Assembly: GCF_002216775.1 (NCBI RefSeq)
Contig: NZ_CP022315.1
Span: 1,674,001 to 1,738,000 of the forward strand
Direction: 5' to 3'
Length of the DNA: 64,000 nucleotides
Origin: Virgibacillus phasianinus
GTDB taxonomy: Bacteria; Bacillota; Bacilli; Bacillales; Amphibacillaceae
This document shows, piece by piece, positions 16,995 through 26,421 of this stretch (within the stretch, counting starts at the first letter, position 1; each line of letters begins with the position of its first letter). The notes below the pieces were generated by a model that saw nothing but the letters and a program-made list of their open reading frames with translations, was not told the origin of the DNA and searched no databases. The translations under genes and the position numbers were made by a program.

Positions 16995-18275
16995 ATGAAA
17001 AAAACAAAAGCAATCTTAATTGGAGCTGGTGACAGGGGTGCAAAGTCGTATGCTCCTTATGCCGTTTCCTATCCACATGAATTAGAATTTGTCGCAGTGG
17101 CTGAGTTGAATCCGGAAAAACGGGCGGATTTTGCCAACGTGCATGGTCTTTCCAGTGACCGCTGTTTTGAATCCTGGGAAGAGATGCTGGACGAACAAAT
17201 AGAAGCGGACGTTGCGTTTGTTTGTACACTGGATCGCCAGCATTATCAGCCGACCATACGCGCGATTGAAGCGGGGTACCATGTATTGTTGGAAAAACCG
17301 ATGTCACCCGATCCGGAAGAATGTATCGCCATGGTTGAGTGTGCAAAGAAGCATCAGAAACTTTTAACCATCTGTCACGTTCTGCGGTACACTCCGTTTT
17401 GGCAAAATATTAAGAAGGTCATCGATTCCGGTGACATTGGGGATATCGTTTCCATTCAATTAAATGAAAACGTCGAAATCATGCATATGTCCCATAGTTT
17501 TGTGCGCGGAAACTGGAATAATAGTGATGAGTCCAGTCCAATGATTCTGCAAAAGTCCTGCCACGACATGGACATTTTAATGTATCTAATGGATCAGAAA
17601 TGCAAGCATGTCAGCTCGTTTGGCTCCCTGATGCATTTTAATGAGGCAAACAAACCAGAAGGCGCGCCACTCAGATGCCTGGATGGGTGTCCGGCAGAGA
17701 ATGAATGCCCATTTCATGCCGGCAGATATTATTTGGGCGAAGGAAAAGGCTGGGCGAAAAAGTTTACGACCGACCATTCGCGTGAAGGGATTATTCACGC
17801 CTTGAACACGACGCCATATGGGAAATGTGTCTATCAATCTGATAACAATGTTGTTGATCATCAGGTCGTTAATCTGGAATTTGAAAACGGTGCGACTGCA
17901 ACATTCAGTATGTGCGGGTTTACTAGAGAGCAAACCAGAATTGTTCAGATCATGGGTACAAAAGGGGAAATCAGAGGAAAAATGGATGAAAACTCTATCT
18001 CTGTATTCGATTTTCTTACGCAAAATGAAACGGTAATCAATCTCAACGAACCACTCAGCGGCCATGGTGGTGGCGATGACGCAATTGTTAGGGATTTCCT
18101 GCAGGAGGTAAAAAACCATCAGGATGGAGATACACCATCAGCCACTGTATCACTGGAAAGTCACTTATTAGCCTTTGCCGCTGAAGCATCAAGGCTAGAT
18201 AATGGTAAAGTAATAGATTTAAGGGACATAGGGACAGGTTCATTGTCCCACATAGCCCCTAGTAAGGAGCGTTAA
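16995..18275 (+). CDS. Gfo/Idh/MocA family oxidoreductase with cysteine cluster
   Basis: About 426 residues. The Rossmann motif is LIGAGDRGAKSY, and the EKP motif (LLEKPMSPDPEE) is near residue 98. An insertion near residue 230 carries CLDGCPAENECPFHAGRYY, a C-x3-C-x5-C cluster that could bind a metal. GGAG precedes the ATG at 16995; the frame extends 24 nt further up without a ribosome binding site. The last ~15 residues are encoded by a dispersed GGGACAGG repeat (18223-18250) that appears to have replaced the original C-terminus. Co-transcribed with the importer and GH35. Substrate unknown; an imported galactoside or its product is plausible. Confidence 0.85.
   Translation: MKKTKAILIGAGDRGAKSYAPYAVSYPHELEFVAVAELNPEKRADFANVHGLSSDRCFESWEEMLDEQIEADVAFVCTLDRQHYQPTIRAIEAGYHVLLEKPMSPDPEECIAMVECAKKHQKLLTICHVLRYTPFWQNIKKVIDSGDIGDIVSIQLNENVEIMHMSHSFVRGNWNNSDESSPMILQKSCHDMDILMYLMDQKCKHVSSFGSLMHFNEANKPEGAPLRCLDGCPAENECPFHAGRYYLGEGKGWAKKFTTDHSREGIIHALNTTPYGKCVYQSDNNVVDHQVVNLEFENGATATFSMCGFTREQTRIVQIMGTKGEIRGKMDENSISVFDFLTQNETVINLNEPLSGHGGGDDAIVRDFLQEVKNHQDGDTPSATVSLESHLLAFAAEASRLDNGKVIDLRDIGTGSLSHIAPSKER
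18223..18250. repeat. GGGACAGG dispersed repeat inside the 3' end of an oxidoreductase gene
   Basis: GGGACATAGGGACAGGTTC followed by ATTGTCCC. The same 27-bp pattern occurs at 23718-23744, and in two parts at 24833 and 25071. It can pair GGGAC with GTCCC. Confidence 0.6.
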
Positions 18276-18278
18276 CCC

Positions 18279-20024
18279 ATGTCAAAACTAACCGTAGTCG
18301 GAAAAGAGCTGTACATGAACGATGAACCAATCCAACTGATTTCCGGGGCAATTCATTATTTTCGAATTGTGCCGGAGTATTGGGAGGATCGGTTGCTGAA
18401 ACTGAAAGCCTGTGGTTTTAACTGTGTCGAAACATATATTCCCTGGAACTTGCACGAACCTAAAGAAGGGGAGTTTAATTTTCGTGGAATAGCTGATGTA
18501 GAGCGGTTTATTCGGATAGCGGAGCGGCTGGGATTGTATGTAATCGTCCGGCCAAGTCCGTATATTTGTGCCGAGTGGGAATTTGGCGGACTTCCTTCCT
18601 GGCTGCTTGCCGATCGCAACATGCGGCTTCGCTCCTACCATGAAGCCTACCTGGAGAAGGTAGATAACTATTATGATGTCTTGTTGGAAAAGTTAAAACC
18701 GTTGCAGCAAACAAATGGCGGTCCTATTATTGCAATGCAGATTGAAAATGAATATGGAAGCTATGGAAATGATAAAAAGTATTTAACATACATAAAAGAA
18801 GCAATGGTGAAGCGGGATATCGATGTATTGCTGTTTACTTCAGACGGGCCAACAGATTTAATGCTTCAGGGTGGTACCGTCGACAACACGTTGGCAACTG
18901 TGAATTTCGGTTCGCGTCCAGTGGAATCCTTTGCAAAATTACACGAGCATTTTCCGAACACGCCTAACATCGTGATGGAATATTGGAATGGCTGGTTCGA
19001 CCATTGGGGTGAACAGCATCATCAGCGCGATTCCCAGGATGCTGCTGACACCTTTGCGGAAATGCTGCAAAGTGGCGCATCTGTTAACTTTTACATGTTC
19101 CATGGCGGTACGAATTTTGGCTTTTATAATGGGGCGAACTTTGATGAGAACTATCAGCCAACCGTTACCAGCTATGACTATGATTGTCCGCTAAGTGAAA
19201 CCGGCGACCTTACCCCTAAGTTCCATGCGGTTCGGGAAGCAATCGCCAAACATAAAGCGTTAGGTGAACTTGAACTGCCGGAACCTATCCCCAAAAAAGA
19301 CTATGGAACGGTTCAAATGACGGAATCTATCAAGCTATTTGATGCACTAACGCAAATCAGTAAACCGGTTAGAAAAACACATCCGGAAACAATGGAGCAG
19401 CTGGGCCAGGACTATGGATTTGTACTCTACCGCACCAATGTGAAAGGTCCGCTTGGCGAAGTACCAGTAACGATCCAGGATGTGCGTGACCGTGCTCTCG
19501 TATTTGTCAATCAAGAGTTCAAAGGTGTCATTGACCGCTGGAATAACAACACGCTCATGATCGAGGTACCGGAAGAGGGAGTGCAGCTTGATCTGTTGGT
19601 TGAAAATATGGGGCGGATTAATTATGGTCCGTTATTGAATGATCCGAAAGGGATTACCGAGGGTGTCCGTGTTGAACGGCAGTTTATATTTGACTTTGAA
19701 ATTTACACCCTGCCAATGGATAATTTGGAAAAACTATCCTATGATAAAACTGAAACTTTTGCTCAGGAAAATCCGACATTTTACCGGGGGACATTCGGAG
19801 TCGATGATATTGGCGATACTTTTGTAGAACTTTCAGGCTGGAAGAAAGGGATCGTCCTCATAAATGGGTTTAACCTGGGAAGGTACTGGGAGATAGGGCC
19901 GCAGCAAACATTATATTTGCCTGGGCCATTATTGAAGAAAGGTACAAATGAACTGGTTATCTTTGACCTGCACGGCCAGCAGAAAGCGGAAGTGGCATTG
20001 ATTGATACACATAAATTGGGATAA
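18279..20024 (+). CDS. GH35 beta-galactosidase (cytoplasmic, BgaC-like)
   Basis: 581 residues, retaining beta-galactosidase. Acid/base E158 lies in QIENEYGSYG and nucleophile E234 in VMEYWNGWFDHWG. The N-terminal TIM barrel starts MSKLTVVGKELYMNDEP and is followed by beta-rich domains. No signal peptide. The size matches short bacterial GH35 enzymes such as pneumococcal BgaC, which prefers beta-1,3-linked galactose. That specificity fits the product of the GH101 enzyme encoded 8 kb downstream (inference). The ATG follows AAGGAG, only 3 nt after the previous stop. Galactose released would feed galKETM. Confidence 0.92.
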   Translation: MSKLTVVGKELYMNDEPIQLISGAIHYFRIVPEYWEDRLLKLKACGFNCVETYIPWNLHEPKEGEFNFRGIADVERFIRIAERLGLYVIVRPSPYICAEWEFGGLPSWLLADRNMRLRSYHEAYLEKVDNYYDVLLEKLKPLQQTNGGPIIAMQIENEYGSYGNDKKYLTYIKEAMVKRDIDVLLFTSDGPTDLMLQGGTVDNTLATVNFGSRPVESFAKLHEHFPNTPNIVMEYWNGWFDHWGEQHHQRDSQDAADTFAEMLQSGASVNFYMFHGGTNFGFYNGANFDENYQPTVTSYDYDCPLSETGDLTPKFHAVREAIAKHKALGELELPEPIPKKDYGTVQMTESIKLFDALTQISKPVRKTHPETMEQLGQDYGFVLYRTNVKGPLGEVPVTIQDVRDRALVFVNQEFKGVIDRWNNNTLMIEVPEEGVQLDLLVENMGRINYGPLLNDPKGITEGVRVERQFIFDFEIYTLPMDNLEKLSYDKTETFAQENPTFYRGTFGVDDIGDTFVELSGWKKGIVLINGFNLGRYWEIGPQQTLYLPGPLLKKGTNELVIFDLHGQQKAEVALIDTHKLG

Positions 20025-20047
20025 CTCGAGGGGACGGTCTTTGTGCG

Positions 20048-20190
20048 AAGATAAGAATGTATAAAATATGTCTAGCTCCAGCGCCCAGAAGCTGCCGTCA
20101 TAAGCAATGGACACTACGAACGCTAAACCATGCGTTCTACGGTCCCTTGCTTATGCGTCCGCTTCTAAACGGGGCGCTTACGCTTTTCTT
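20048..20190. repeat. Dispersed ~140-bp hairpin repeat, copy 2
   Basis: Near-identical to 1384-1524 and in the same orientation; differences are a few single-base changes and indels. It fills the gap between the GH35 gene and the sulfatase gene. Confidence 0.8.
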
Positions 20191-20225
20191 GTGTCCTTTT
20201 CGTACTAGAAAGGAGTTAAAAAACG

Positions 20226-21686
20226 ATGAAACCGAATGTTGTATTGATGATGGTTGATCAGATGCGTGGCGATTGTTTAAGTATCTTGGACCATCCTGCA
20301 GTAGATACGCCAAATATCGATCAATTGGCAAGGGATGGTGTTTTATATGAAAATGCCTATTCCGCAGCTCCTTCCTGTGTTGCTGCCAGGGCCGCGGTGC
20401 TAACCGGGATGTCGCAGGACAAAAATGGGCGGGTCGGTTATGAGGATAAAGTGCCGTGGAATTATGAGCACACGCTCCCGGGCGAGTTTGCCAAGGCTGG
20501 CTATCATACGCAATGCGTCGGAAAACTTCATGTCTATCCAACTCGAAATCTAGTAGGTTTTCATAATGTGGTTTTACATGACGGGTATATGCATTATAAT
20601 CGATTTAACCATACTACGAAAACATCCGAATCATTTGCAGCTACTGATGACTATCTGAATTGGCTCAGAGAAAAAGCGGGTGCCGGAAGTGATTTAACCG
20701 ATTTGGGACTGGATTGTAATGCTTCAACAGTCGCAAGGCCGTGGCACCTGGCAGAGGAATTGCATCCAACAAATTGGGTAACAACGAAGTCAATTGATTT
20801 TTTGCGGAGAAGGGATCCGACCAAGCCGTTCTTTTTAAACATGTCTTACGTCCGGCCGCATCCGCCGTTTGACCCGCCAGAAGCCTTTTATAATATGTAC
20901 ATAAATGAGGATTTACCTGAACCATCTGTTGGGGATTGGGCTGAACAGGAGGATACTGACCGAATGGGATTGAACCCAGTTACGGCGAAAGGTATTGTTC
21001 CAAAGAAACGCTACAAACGGGCGCAGGCGGCTTACTATGCGCTCATTACCCATATTGACAATCAGATTGGCCGGTTTCTCCAGGCCTTACAGGAATATGG
21101 GGTGTACGATAATACAATTATTCTATTTGCTTCCGACCATGGTGAATTATTAGGTGACCATCATCTGTACCGGAAGATTCTTCCCTATGAAGGAAGTGCG
21201 AAGGTGCCGTTGATTGTCTCGGATCCAGGCGATAATCTGAAACTGGAAAAAAATAAGAAGATAAATAACGTGGTTGAATTGCGCGATATCATGCCGACTC
21301 TATTAGCTGCAGCAGATATCCCGATACCTGGTACTGTTAACGGCAAAAGTGTTCTGGAGTTGTGGAAAGATGGGGCGACTGCAAACTGGCGCGAATACAT
21401 TCACGGAGAACATGCCTATGGCGAATCTTCCTTCCATTATATTACCGATGGGAAAGAAAAGTATATTTGGTTTTCGCAAACAGGTCGGGAACAGTTTTTT
21501 GATTTGGAAAAAGATCCACAGGAACTGGTTAATCAGGCCGGGAACCCCGATTATCAGGCAAGGGTTCAACAAAGAAGAAACCAATTAATCGGGGAACTTG
21601 AGGGACGGGAAGAAGGTTATTCCGACGGTGCGCGGTTGGTTGTTGGTCAGACACCCAAAAGTACACTGAATCATTTACGGGGGTGA
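20226..21686 (+). CDS. Sulfatase (formylglycine-dependent, alkaline phosphatase superfamily)
   Basis: 486 residues, no signal peptide, so cytoplasmic. Metal-binding D11 is in MMVDQMRGD. The maturation motif is C51-V-A-A-R55 followed by AAVLTGM. This is the C-x-[P/A]-x-R form, whose cysteine is oxidised to formylglycine. A C-terminal metal/active-site stretch FASDHGELLGDH is also present. The gene for the maturase lies 4 nt downstream. Probably desulfates an imported sugar sulfate such as a sulfated galactose or N-acetylhexosamine from mucin (inference). AAAGGAG precedes the ATG. Confidence 0.88.
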   Translation: MKPNVVLMMVDQMRGDCLSILDHPAVDTPNIDQLARDGVLYENAYSAAPSCVAARAAVLTGMSQDKNGRVGYEDKVPWNYEHTLPGEFAKAGYHTQCVGKLHVYPTRNLVGFHNVVLHDGYMHYNRFNHTTKTSESFAATDDYLNWLREKAGAGSDLTDLGLDCNASTVARPWHLAEELHPTNWVTTKSIDFLRRRDPTKPFFLNMSYVRPHPPFDPPEAFYNMYINEDLPEPSVGDWAEQEDTDRMGLNPVTAKGIVPKKRYKRAQAAYYALITHIDNQIGRFLQALQEYGVYDNTIILFASDHGELLGDHHLYRKILPYEGSAKVPLIVSDPGDNLKLEKNKKINNVVELRDIMPTLLAAADIPIPGTVNGKSVLELWKDGATANWREYIHGEHAYGESSFHYITDGKEKYIWFSQTGREQFFDLEKDPQELVNQAGNPDYQARVQQRRNQLIGELEGREEGYSDGARLVVGQTPKSTLNHLRG

Positions 21687-21690
21687 AAGA

Positions 21691-23705
<2,015 letters not shown>

Positions 23706-23717
23706 TGGGTCGCGGGT

Positions 23718-23744
23718 GGGACGGAGGGACAGGTTCCTCGTCCC
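23718..23744. repeat. GGGACAGG dispersed repeat after the LacI gene
   Basis: GGGACGGAGGGACAGGTTC followed by CTCGTCCC, starting 12 bp after the stop codon. Same family as 18223-18250. Confidence 0.6.
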
Positions 23745-23760
23745 TGGGTGGAAAGATGAA

Positions 23761-23920
23761 GTTTTGGCCGTTATATCTCGGTTTTGGCTGATATATTCAG
23801 AAATTGGCTGATATATTTTTATTTTAGCCGTTATATTCAGAATTTGGCCGATATAATCCTGATTTGGCCGTTATTCTCTAATTACGGCTGATATAATCCT
23901 AGTTCGGCCGATAAAGACTT
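23761..23920. repeat. Tandem array of eight 20-bp units
   Basis: Eight contiguous imperfect units of exactly 20 bp, each with the core TTGGCYGWTATA: TTTGGCCGTTATATCTCG, TTTGGCTGATATATTCAG, TTGGCCGATATAATCCT and so on. There are no spacers, so it is not a CRISPR array. It fills the gap between the LacI gene and the EamA gene. The in-phase 20-bp period (about two helical turns) would place the sites on one DNA face. Confidence 0.85.
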
Positions 23921-23972
23921 AGTTGAAACAAAAGCACCACCTTTTTCCAGAAACTAATTGGGGGATTTATTC

Positions 23973-24833
23973 ATGTCGCTGTTGGCATTTGTTTTAATTA
24001 TCATTTCAGCTTTTATGCACGCCACCTGGAACTACTTAGCAAAGCGGTCCAACGGTGGCTTTGCTTTTGTATGGCTATATACAGCGATCAGCGCAACCGT
24101 GTACGCCCCTTTTGTTATATTCCTGTTGATTTACCAGAACATTTCCATTGGCTGGCTGGAAATCGGTTTTATTGCCGGAAGTGCCATCATTCATTTGGGT
24201 TACGCACTAACCTTGCAAAATGGCTATAAGATCGGGGATTTATCGTTAATTTACCCTGTTGCACGGGGTACGGGTCCGATGCTCGTTGCAATTATTGCGG
24301 TGTTTATTTACGATGAACAACTGAGTCCTGCTGGCATAATGGGGATCATTCTGATTATTTTAAGTGTCTTTATTATCACGGGCGGGCTCCGGGTATTAAA
24401 GCAATCGGCAGCAATAATGCCACTTGGATACGGCTTCTTGATTGGGATCATGATTGCGGGGTATACGCTTTTAGACAAAGGAGCTGTGAGTGTATTTTTA
24501 ATCTCTCCGCTTTTGTTAAACTACGGCAGTATCCTTGGGCAATTAATTCTGCTTTCTCCGTATGCCAGAAGCCATTGGAAAGATGTACGTTCGGATTGGA
24601 AAAGTCACCGAAAAGAAGCGATTGGTGTCGGGGTTTTAAATCCGCTTGCATATATCCTTGTATTAACAACAATGGTATTCACGCCTGTCAGTTACGTGGC
24701 CCCTGTTCGGGAAGTGAGTATTCTTATTGGCGCCATTATGGGGATGGTCCTGTTATCGGAGGGGTTTGGCCTGCGCCGGATTGTTGCAGCAGGAATAATG
24801 GTAATTGGCATTGTGGCAATCGCCTTATCATAG
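23973..24833 (+). CDS. EamA/DMT family transporter
   Basis: About 286 residues with roughly ten hydrophobic segments arranged as two EamA repeats. It opens MSLLAFVLIIISAFMHATWN. GGGGGAT lies 6 nt ahead of the ATG at 23973; a TTG 15 nt further up has no ribosome binding site. Drug/metabolite superfamily members move amino acids, nucleosides or other metabolites; the substrate is unknown. The stop codon overlaps the first base of a repeat element. Confidence 0.8.
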   Translation: MSLLAFVLIIISAFMHATWNYLAKRSNGGFAFVWLYTAISATVYAPFVIFLLIYQNISIGWLEIGFIAGSAIIHLGYALTLQNGYKIGDLSLIYPVARGTGPMLVAIIAVFIYDEQLSPAGIMGIILIILSVFIITGGLRVLKQSAAIMPLGYGFLIGIMIAGYTLLDKGAVSVFLISPLLLNYGSILGQLILLSPYARSHWKDVRSDWKSHRKEAIGVGVLNPLAYILVLTTMVFTPVSYVAPVREVSILIGAIMGMVLLSEGFGLRRIVAAGIMVIGIVAIALS

Positions 24834-25091
24834 GGACAGAGGGACAGGTTGAGGCCACTGAAAAAGGTAAATGTGGTACAAAATATGTGAATCTATCATC
24901 GCATCTTGAATATACTGCGCTTTCCGCGGGCGAGTGTCGAGTCTCCTCGGACTGCCGTCCTCCGGGGTCTCGTCGATCTCTCACTTCCCGCAGGAGTCTC
25001 CGTATATTCAAGATGCTAAGTTAAGGTAAAAATTGAAACTTTTAAAATCCACCACTTTTTCAGTGCCTTCGGACAGGTCCCGCGTCCCGGG
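24833..25091. repeat. Nested inverted-repeat element
   Basis: Three layers. The outermost is GGGACAGAGGGACAGG (24833) and GGACAGGTCCCGCGTCCC (25071). Inside, GGCCACTGAAAAAGG (24853) pairs with CTTTTTCAGTGCC (25055), and innermost GCATCTTGAATATAC (24901-24915) is the perfect inverse of 25002-25016. The core between them begins TGCGCTTTCCGCGGGCGAG and ends CCCGCAGGAGTCTCC, a Bacillaceae-style intergenic repeat. It reads as one element inserted into another. ORFs across it are artefacts. The rest of the gap to 25329 shows no gene. Confidence 0.75.
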
Positions 25092-25329
25092 CTTAGTACC
25101 CTATTTTAGAATAGTGCTCACTTTTAGAATTTAATTATTATAGTTATGGTTTAGCCATACGCCGTGCAATCGTTGAAAGGAAATTATAAAATTACCCTTT
25201 TTGTTCGTCCAATTCCAATTGAAATAACGAAAGGCTAGCAGTATAAAACGAAAATTATCCCATTTAGATGAATGCTATTTTCTTTTACGGTTACTCTAAG
25301 GGAAAAAGCTTTGTCGGGAGTTGTTACTT

Positions 25330-25917
25330 GTGAAAGAAGAACAATTTGAAATGTTAAATAAAGCTATTACCAAACATGAAGAAACTAGCCAAATGTATTT
25401 AGAATACTGGAAGTTATATTCACATATGGGAACGTGGCAATTTTGGGTGATTTTTGTATGTCTGTTTGCATTACCATTAATTGTCTTGTATTTCACAATT
25501 GATAGGGAGAAAATATTTTTAATAGGGTTTTACGGATTTAACATTAATGTTTGGCTAACTTTTGTAGCCAATATTGGAACAGGGATAGGTTGGTGGGACT
25601 ATCCTTATATGCTTATTCCTATTATTTCAACAGGTTTCTCGGTAAATTCTGCATTTGTTCCCGTCTTATTTATGTTGGTTTACCAGTGGACGTTAAATAA
25701 TAAGAAGAACTTCTACTTTTATTCATTACTCACAGCTATCATTTTAACTTTTGTATTAGATCCATTGCTAGTCAGTTTCGACTTTTTAACATTCAGCAAA
25801 GAGTTTAACTACTTCTTGTTGCTGCTGATTTATACAAGTATTTTTCTGTTTTCTAAACTAATTACAAGCATATTCGTATATATGCAAAAAACAAAAAACA
25901 AACAGCCAAGTGCCTAA
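25330..25917 (+). CDS. CBO0543-type multi-pass membrane protein, function unknown
   Basis: About 195 residues. A short soluble N-terminus (EEQFEMLNKAITKHEETS) is followed by five or six hydrophobic segments (FWVIFVCLFALPLIVLYF; FLLLLIYTSIFLFSKL). The layout resembles the CBO0543 family common in spore-forming Firmicutes, whose function is unknown. A GGGAG ribosome binding site favours the GTG at 25330; a TTG at 25321 is also in frame. It is A/T-rich, unrelated to the glycan genes around it, and has its own terminator. Confidence 0.65.
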   Translation: MKEEQFEMLNKAITKHEETSQMYLEYWKLYSHMGTWQFWVIFVCLFALPLIVLYFTIDREKIFLIGFYGFNINVWLTFVANIGTGIGWWDYPYMLIPIISTGFSVNSAFVPVLFMLVYQWTLNNKKNFYFYSLLTAIILTFVLDPLLVSFDFLTFSKEFNYFLLLLIYTSIFLFSKLITSIFVYMQKTKNKQPSA

Positions 25918-26010
25918 TGAAAAGGTGTGATTCTTCAAAATTGGACCTAAATAAAATGCTTCCGGCATAGTACTTAGCTATAAGCCAATACTTTCCTATA
26001 ATCGAAAAAT

Positions 26011-26055
26011 CCTCGCCTAAGTTATGCAAATGCATAACACAGACGAGGCTTTTTT
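26011..26055 (+). terminator. Terminator upstream of the mucinase cluster
   Basis: CCTCG plus GTTATGCA pairs with TGCATAAC plus CGAGG, followed by CTTTTTT. It lies ~95 bp after the CBO0543-type gene. Confidence 0.75.
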
Positions 26056-26268
26056 ACTTTCAAAAAAGAACGGTTGATTCTTGACCTAATCCCATTTCCC
26101 GCATAACAATTTCTCTAAAACAGATATAGTAGATAAGTCCTAATCTTTCTACAAAAAAAGGGCTTTTTAACCAGTTTTTAAACCAATGTCACTAGTACTA
26201 TTTCACCAATTTACAAAATAATCTAACAACAAACAATATCCATAAAAAATATGACAATATTTTTATTG

Positions 26269-26307
26269 TGGAAACGCTTTAACAAGGGTAACCTTGACTT
26301 GTATTAT
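26269..26307 (+). promoter_or_regulatory. Candidate promoter of the GH101 gene with overlapping cre-like site
   Basis: TTAACA (26279-26284), exactly 17 bp, TATTAT (26302-26307). The cre-like TGGAAACGCTTTAA (26269-26282) overlaps the -35, a position suited to CcpA repression. The leader that follows contains the inverted repeat CAGGCACA (26330-26337) / TGTGCCTG (26363-26370). The remaining 500-bp gap shows no gene. Confidence 0.5.
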
Positions 26308-26421
26308 GGCACGTTGCACAGGGAATTTCCAGGCACAACACATCATTTTTTGTCGGGGAGGATGTGCCTGTCCTTTCCAAACCATTGTTAATCTATCAAA
26401 AAAAGGAGGTAAAAGAGAAAA

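Noticed and set aside
16807-17346. 179-codon reverse frame across the permease/oxidoreductase junction
   Set aside because: Overlaps two certain genes on the other strand; composition not protein-like.
17586-18119. 177-codon reverse frame inside the oxidoreductase gene
   Set aside because: Shadow frame over a conserved coding region.
23761-23920. CRISPR array
   Set aside because: Units are contiguous with no spacers and no cas genes are nearby.
24575-25024. Forward and reverse frames across the EamA gene end and nested repeat
   Set aside because: Run through inverted repeats; no start signals, no recognisable product.
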